Position numbers and translations under genes: made by a program. Source: an uncultured Solirubrobacterales bacterium (GTDB taxonomy: Bacteria; Actinomycetota; Thermoleophilia; Solirubrobacterales; Solirubrobacteraceae). Taken from it: DNA of 17,535 nucleotides. The notes under the pieces were generated by a model, which made no database searches, was not told the DNA's origin, and saw only the letters and a program-made list of their open reading frames with translations. Location: contig CALJKH010000190.1 of the NCBI GenBank assembly GCA_937973575.1, positions 1 through 17,535 on the forward strand, in the 5' to 3' direction. Each line of letters opens with the position of its first letter. The stretch's first letter is position 1. This document shows, in pieces, positions 13,906 through 17,535 of this stretch.

Positions 13906-14874
13906 TTACTTAGCTAAAGCGTATGCGGCAACAGCTGGCTCTGCGCTCAAGGTCGGTACTTGAAGGCTGTCCAGTCGCCCGCCAGCAACGCTGAGTACGA
14001 CCCATGAGGACGCAGCGTCAAGGCCCGTCCCAAATGGGTGTGAGCAGACGTTCTTCGGGAATCGGGAGACCTTGGCTGGTCCCGAGTACTTGACAGCGTC
14101 GAAGAACGCTTCAAATGTGACCGAGTCAAGGATCGTGCCAATGTGGCTGACCTTGCGGCCCTTGCAGACATCCTGAATCAGGATGTTACTTGCGCCCTTC
14201 AGTGAGGAAGTTGGGTTCTTGCCAGTCTCAGGTTGAACGAGTTCGTCTGTTGAGGAGCGAAGGGTCGTCCATGATGTTGGCCCGGGAGCTTCGAGCTTGT
14301 AGGCGTTGAGCGCCTTCAGCATCTTTGACCCGGAGGCCTGCTGCCAGGCAGCTGCTGGGCAACCTGGGTGAGGTGCGCATGAAGTGCTTGTGTACTTCGT
14401 GTTGATGATCGTGCTGCCGTGATGGGTCCCAGCAGCGCCAACCACATCGGAGACCTTCGCCCGCAGGCTGGGCCACCAGGTCAGCGCCCAACGGGGAACG
14501 AGTGCGCCCTGACTGATTCCAAGGATCGCCAGCTTCTTGCCGGACTGCGCGTACTCGTAACGGATCGCGTTGACGAGGTACTCGGACGCGATCTGGATGT
14601 CACCAGTCATCTTGTCCGGGAAGTTCACGTAACAAAGCGGGTGACCGTAGAGGTCGAACGCGGACTTGGTAATCGAGTAGACCTCATCGCCTGTTGCGCC
14701 AGTACCGGTGACAAGAAGGATTGGAGTCAGCTTGGTGCCGGCAAGCGGTGGGCCAACGCAGTGCACTGCGGCATCCAGAGTCGCCTGGGGGACCGTGAGT
14801 GCGGGCTCTGCCGCTGATGCTGTGGACGGTGCTGCGAGAGCAGTAAGGGCAAGGAGCTTGATGAGTGTCTTCAT
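13906..14874 (-). CDS. Secreted Candida antarctica lipase B-like lipase
   Basis: The product has 322 residues with a signal peptide (1-21, cleavage near STASA). The mature protein follows the layout of fungal lipase B: PILLVTGTGATG (51-62, oxyanion loop with Thr58), the nucleophile elbow G-I-S-Q-G-A (Ser121, with Gln122) followed by LVPRWALTWWPSLRAKV, the acid in SSTDELVQPE (Asp210) and the base in VSHIGTI (His244). Cys39-Cys81 and Cys237-Cys277 match the spacing of two lipase B disulfides (22-64 and 216-258); Cys166-Cys172 looks like an extra bridge. The predicted reaction is ester hydrolysis of lipids outside the cell. The start at 14874 is chosen because the signal peptide begins there; an upstream in-frame extension would bury it. 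No Shine-Dalgarno is present; see the leaderless promoter candidate. Confidence 0.9.
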   Translation of the reverse strand: MKTLIKLLALTALAAPSTASAAEPALTVPQATLDAAVHCVGPPLAGTKLTPILLVTGTGATGDEVYSITKSAFDLYGHPLCYVNFPDKMTGDIQIASEYLVNAIRYEYAQSGKKLAILGISQGALVPRWALTWWPSLRAKVSDVVGAAGTHHGSTIINTKYTSTSCAPHPGCPAAAWQQASGSKMLKALNAYKLEAPGPTSWTTLRSSTDELVQPETGKNPTSSLKGASNILIQDVCKGRKVSHIGTILDSVTFEAFFDAVKYSGPAKVSRFPKNVCSHPFGTGLDAASSWVVLSVAGGRLDSLQVPTLSAEPAVAAYALAK

Positions 14875-14887
14875 GGTCAGAAGGCTA
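14872..14887 (-). promoter_or_regulatory. Candidate leaderless promoter of the lipase gene
   Basis: TAGCCT (14882-14887, minus strand, TAnnnT type) ends seven bases before the ATG, and no Shine-Dalgarno is visible. The spacing matches a leaderless start, as at the antitoxin gene. No clear -35 is seen. Confidence 0.4.
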
Positions 14888-14995
14888 GCGGGGCGCCGGC
14901 GGGTCACGCGCTGGGTCGGTATCCCGAGCCTGCGCGGGGGTAAGGGTTGGTCTGTAAGCTGGTGACACATTGTCGCACCACGGGAGGGGACAGCG

Positions 14996-16402
14996 ATGGG
15001 TTCAAAGACGGGCATTGCACTTAAGACGATCCTTGTAACTGGTTGCATGGCGCTGACGGCCGTGCCAACGGCAAGTGCGTCTCTCACCTCCAGCCAGAAG
15101 GCGGCGATCCAGAAGGTCGGTTCTAACGCCTATATCTACGGCTATGCGCCCGTCTACATGCAGCGGAATGTGGCGAGGTTCCCTGCAAACATGGTCGTCA
15201 ACGTTCAGTACCTCGCTACTGAACTGACTCGTACCGTCGTCAAGCCGAACTCAGACACCCTCTATTCGATCGTCGTCCTTGATGTTGGAACTGATCCGGT
15301 CATCGTTCATGCCCCTGCGACCGGTAGCCGCTACTTCAGCTTCGAACTTCTCGACGGGCACACCAATGTCTTCGGGTACATCGGTACTCGTGCCACGGGA
15401 AGCGAGGGTGGCGACTACGCCATCGTTGGGCCTAACTGGGACGCCTCAACTACCCCGTTGGCCAAGAGCGTTAAGGGAATCATCCGCTCGCACACCCCGC
15501 GGGTTTGGGTAGTGGGTCGGACTTTGGTTGACGGCGATGCTGACTTGCAGGCAGCCGTTGCAGTCCAAGACCAGATCACTGTGCAGCAGAACAGCAAGCT
15601 CGCAGAGGCGATCTATGTGCCCGTTTTTGACCTCACCGTTCCCAACAACGCACTCGGCACGCCGGCGGACATGGTCCCCAACGCTGCCTACTTCAAGGAG
15701 TTCGGCACTGTCATGGCGGCGCAGCCTCCTGTGGCAGCTGACAGCAGCCTGATCACGGCCTTCGCCAAGTACGGAGTGGGCCCAGGCCTTGACCCAAACA
15801 AGACTCAAAGTGCTGCGGTAATGGCAGAGCTTGTTAAGGGCGCGAAGGCAGGCCAAGCAAAGATCAATGCTGGCATTGAGGCTCAGCGCAAGGCCTCGGA
15901 AAAGAAGAACAACGGCTGGATCCTCTTCGACCGCGTTGGTGATTTTGGCACCGACTACCTGACTCGGGCAATCATCGCTCAGATCGGAGTGGGCGCCAAC
16001 AAGCCTGAGGAGTCCATCTACCCTGGCACCACCCACGACTCCTCGGGCAAGCTGCTCACCGGCGCCTCTAAGCACCTCTACAAGATCCACTTCAACTCAG
16101 GGCAGTTGCCTCCGGTTGACGGCTTCTGGTCAATCTCGATGTACGCGGTTGATCAGTACTTCATCGCGAATCCGATCAATCGATTCCAGATCGGTGACCG
16201 CACTCCAAACCTTGTCCGCAACTCAGATGGGTCATTGGACATCTGGGTCAGCAAGGCTCAGCCTTCAGCCGCACATGGGGGAGTTAAGAACTGGCTTCCA
16301 GCGCCAGCAGCACCATTCACTCTGGTGATGCGCGCCTATATTCCACGGCCGAGCATCCTCAACGGAACTTGGAAGTACCCAAAGATCACTAAGGTGAGCT
16401 AA
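14996..16402 (+). CDS. Secreted DUF1254/DUF1214 protein
   Basis: The product has 468 residues with a signal peptide (1-28, PTASA). The DUF1254 half (about 44-190) shows NAYIYGYAPVYM, VKPNSDTLYS, RYFSFELLDGHTNVFGYIGTRATG and YAIVGPNWD. The DUF1214 half (about 345-460) shows DGFWSISMYAVDQYFIANPINRFQIGDR, DGSLDIWV, NWLPAPAAPFTLVMRAY and NGTWKYPKI. This two-domain architecture is widespread in secreted bacterial proteins; I know of no settled biochemical role. GGGAGGGG lies seven bases before the ATG. The following amidase-like gene starts two bases after its stop, so they form an operon and may work on related substrates. Confidence 0.92.
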   Translation: MGSKTGIALKTILVTGCMALTAVPTASASLTSSQKAAIQKVGSNAYIYGYAPVYMQRNVARFPANMVVNVQYLATELTRTVVKPNSDTLYSIVVLDVGTDPVIVHAPATGSRYFSFELLDGHTNVFGYIGTRATGSEGGDYAIVGPNWDASTTPLAKSVKGIIRSHTPRVWVVGRTLVDGDADLQAAVAVQDQITVQQNSKLAEAIYVPVFDLTVPNNALGTPADMVPNAAYFKEFGTVMAAQPPVAADSSLITAFAKYGVGPGLDPNKTQSAAVMAELVKGAKAGQAKINAGIEAQRKASEKKNNGWILFDRVGDFGTDYLTRAIIAQIGVGANKPEESIYPGTTHDSSGKLLTGASKHLYKIHFNSGQLPPVDGFWSISMYAVDQYFIANPINRFQIGDRTPNLVRNSDGSLDIWVSKAQPSAAHGGVKNWLPAPAAPFTLVMRAYIPRPSILNGTWKYPKITKVS

Positions 16403-16404
16403 CC

Positions 16405-17448
16405 ATGTGCACCTCATTCACCATCGGTAACAAGGACAGCGGCTACGTCTATGGGCGGACGATGGAGTTCACCCTTGACCTCCGGTCCGAAATCATGGTC
16501 ATTCCTGCTGGAACGCAGATGACCGGAACCGATAAGAACGGCGTTATTGGCGAGGGAGGTCTTAGCTGGGAGACAAAGCACTCCGCGGTTGCCGCAAACG
16601 CGCTCGGCCTACCGATCGCGATTGACGGAGTCAATGAAAAAGGCCTCGTCGTTGGCGTACTCAACTTCCCAGCATCAGCTGAGTACCTGGAGGTCGCCGA
16701 CTCCGACCAAGCTAAGTCGCTCTGCTCGGTTGACATTGCTGGTTACCTGCTGACCACCTGTGCCACGGTTGAGGAGGCACGACAAGCGGTTGAACAGGTC
16801 CCAGTGCAGGGAGTGTCGATTCCTCAGTACGGCGGCGCGATTCCGCCAGTCCACTACTGCGTCCATGACGCTGAGGGCGGCAGCATCGTGATCGAGTACG
16901 TCCACGGCCACCTCCATGTGCATGAGAACCCGACGACTGTGATGACGAACGAGCCTGCGTTCCCAATGCACCTTGAAAACCTCGCTCAGTTCCAGGCCAT
17001 CACGAACACTGAGCCAAAGCCGATTGAAGTAAACGGCCTCACGCTGGCAGCCCACAGCTCCGGTGATGGCACGCTCGGCCTTCCCTCAGGCTTCCTTGCC
17101 ACCAGCAGATTTGTTCGCGCCTTCTGGTTCCGCCAGTTCGCGATTGAGCACAAGACTCCAGCGGAAGGCGTGCAGATCGCCCGCCACATCCTCAACCAGT
17201 TCGACATTCCGCCAGGAACCGTCATGACCGCAGCAGGCGGCACTGGCGAAGGCGGCGGCGTTGCTGGCGCTGAGATCACCCAGTGGATGACTGTGACTGA
17301 CCAGAAGAACGCCGTGCTCTACGCGAGCACGTATGACCACCCGAACCTGTTCAAGGTGGATGTCAAGAAGGCAGCTGCCGCAGCCGACGGGATCGCGTTC
17401 ATTCAGTTGCCGTCAATGGACGACATTCCTGAGCTTCTTCCAGCCTGA
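16405..17448 (+). CDS. Choloylglycine hydrolase/penicillin V acylase-type Ntn amidase
   Basis: The product has 347 residues. Removal of Met1 exposes Cys2 (MCTSFTIGN), the N-terminal nucleophile of this linear amide C-N hydrolase family. Arg18 in YVYGRTMEF, Asn182 in MTNEPAF and Arg235 in SGFLATSRFVRAFW match the bile salt hydrolase active-site set. Position 21 is Glu where bile salt hydrolases have Asp. There is no signal peptide, so it is probably cytoplasmic. Natural substrates may be bile-like conjugates, penicillin V, or N-acyl amides such as acyl-homoserine lactones; the environment suggests acyl amides rather than bile salts, but that is inference. It is translationally coupled to the DUF1254 gene (2-base gap, AAGGTGAG as ribosome binding site). 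Confidence 0.92.
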   Translation: MCTSFTIGNKDSGYVYGRTMEFTLDLRSEIMVIPAGTQMTGTDKNGVIGEGGLSWETKHSAVAANALGLPIAIDGVNEKGLVVGVLNFPASAEYLEVADSDQAKSLCSVDIAGYLLTTCATVEEARQAVEQVPVQGVSIPQYGGAIPPVHYCVHDAEGGSIVIEYVHGHLHVHENPTTVMTNEPAFPMHLENLAQFQAITNTEPKPIEVNGLTLAAHSSGDGTLGLPSGFLATSRFVRAFWFRQFAIEHKTPAEGVQIARHILNQFDIPPGTVMTAAGGTGEGGGVAGAEITQWMTVTDQKNAVLYASTYDHPNLFKVDVKKAAAAADGIAFIQLPSMDDIPELLPA

Positions 17449-17475
17449 GCTGGCCCCAGCTAGCTACTAACTAGC
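17448..17475 (+). terminator. Inverted repeats after the amidase gene, possible terminator
   Basis: AGCTGG-CC-CCAGCT (17448-17461) is a perfect dyad starting at the stop codon. GCTAG-(7)-CTAGC (17459-17475) overlaps it, so the two hairpins exclude each other. No T tract follows. The remaining bases to 17535 hold nothing I can assign. Confidence 0.35.
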
Positions 17476-17535
17476 CAGCTGAGGCTGGATTGGAACCCAA
17501 GCGCTCCAGCGACGAATTGAGTCGGAGATCCGGAC

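Noticed and set aside
14875..15087. N-terminal extension of the lipase frame by 71 residues
   Set aside because: It would bury the signal peptide, would overlap the divergent DUF1254 gene and its ribosome binding site, and its composition is unlike the mature protein.
15446..16090. 214-codon open frame on the minus strand inside the DUF1254 gene
   Set aside because: The plus strand encodes a strongly recognisable protein here; the antisense translation shows no family motif and no ribosome binding site was seen.
1..17535. Insertion sequence, prophage or genomic island boundaries, and tRNA genes
   Set aside because: No transposase, integrase, tRNA-like cloverleaf or flanking direct repeats were seen; the toxin-antitoxin pair alone is not evidence of a mobile element.

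Overview
The window looks like a chromosomal segment of a high-GC Gram-positive bacterium of the Actinomycetota, most likely Thermoleophilia/Solirubrobacterales or a close relative. This is inference from three things: moderately high GC with many GTG/GAC/CAG codons, Sec-secreted proteins with Ala-rich signal peptides, and an Ig-like module (FEC-x-LD-x-G-x-W-x-C with a P-D-T-x-I-T-D-G-P entry) that is common in that lineage. There are 13 protein-coding genes, packed tightly with no gene-free stretch over 300 bases. I see no RNA gene, transposase, phage gene or CRISPR array.

Region 1 (1-6670) holds two adjacent surface/secreted genes with an ATGA start-stop overlap: the 3' end of one and a complete 1949-residue protein. 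The large protein has a novel-looking beta domain at its N terminus, a PKD-like domain, nine DUF11-type repeats each with a W-x-C...C pair, one Ig-like domain, and then a second copy of the N-terminal domain with a small tail domain. The truncated upstream gene carries a third copy of that terminal domain and tail. A GC-rich hairpin closes the unit.

Region 2 (6671-9180) is one secreted CocE/NonD-type serine hydrolase ending in a textbook intrinsic terminator.

Region 3 (9190-9838, minus) is a Phd/YefM-PIN toxin-antitoxin pair, with a perfect inverted repeat between the -35 and -10 boxes of what looks like a leaderless promoter.

Region 4 (9883-11148) has a small cupin gene (minus) divergent from a LuxR/NarL-type regulator (plus) whose receiver domain has lost its phosphorylation residues. 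The regulator converges on a GST gene, and the two stop codons interlock in one CTAG.

Region 5 (11145-14887, minus) reads in transcription order: a Candida antarctica lipase B-like secreted lipase, a crotonase/enoyl-CoA isomerase 27 bases downstream, then (behind its own good promoter) a secreted protein of unrecognised family and a large GST-like protein 18 bases further on.

Region 6 (14996-17448, plus) diverges from the lipase: a secreted DUF1254/DUF1214 protein and, 2 bases later, a choloylglycine hydrolase/penicillin V acylase-type Ntn hydrolase.

From 6.7 kb onward the genes are enriched in ester, amide and acyl-CoA chemistry: CocE hydrolase, lipase, enoyl-CoA isomerase, Ntn amidase and GST. 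A scavenging role for acylated compounds is plausible but is inference from annotation, not proof of a pathway. The most novel content is the terminal domain of the surface proteins, the CalB-like bacterial lipase next to a crotonase gene, and the phosphorylation-deficient regulator.
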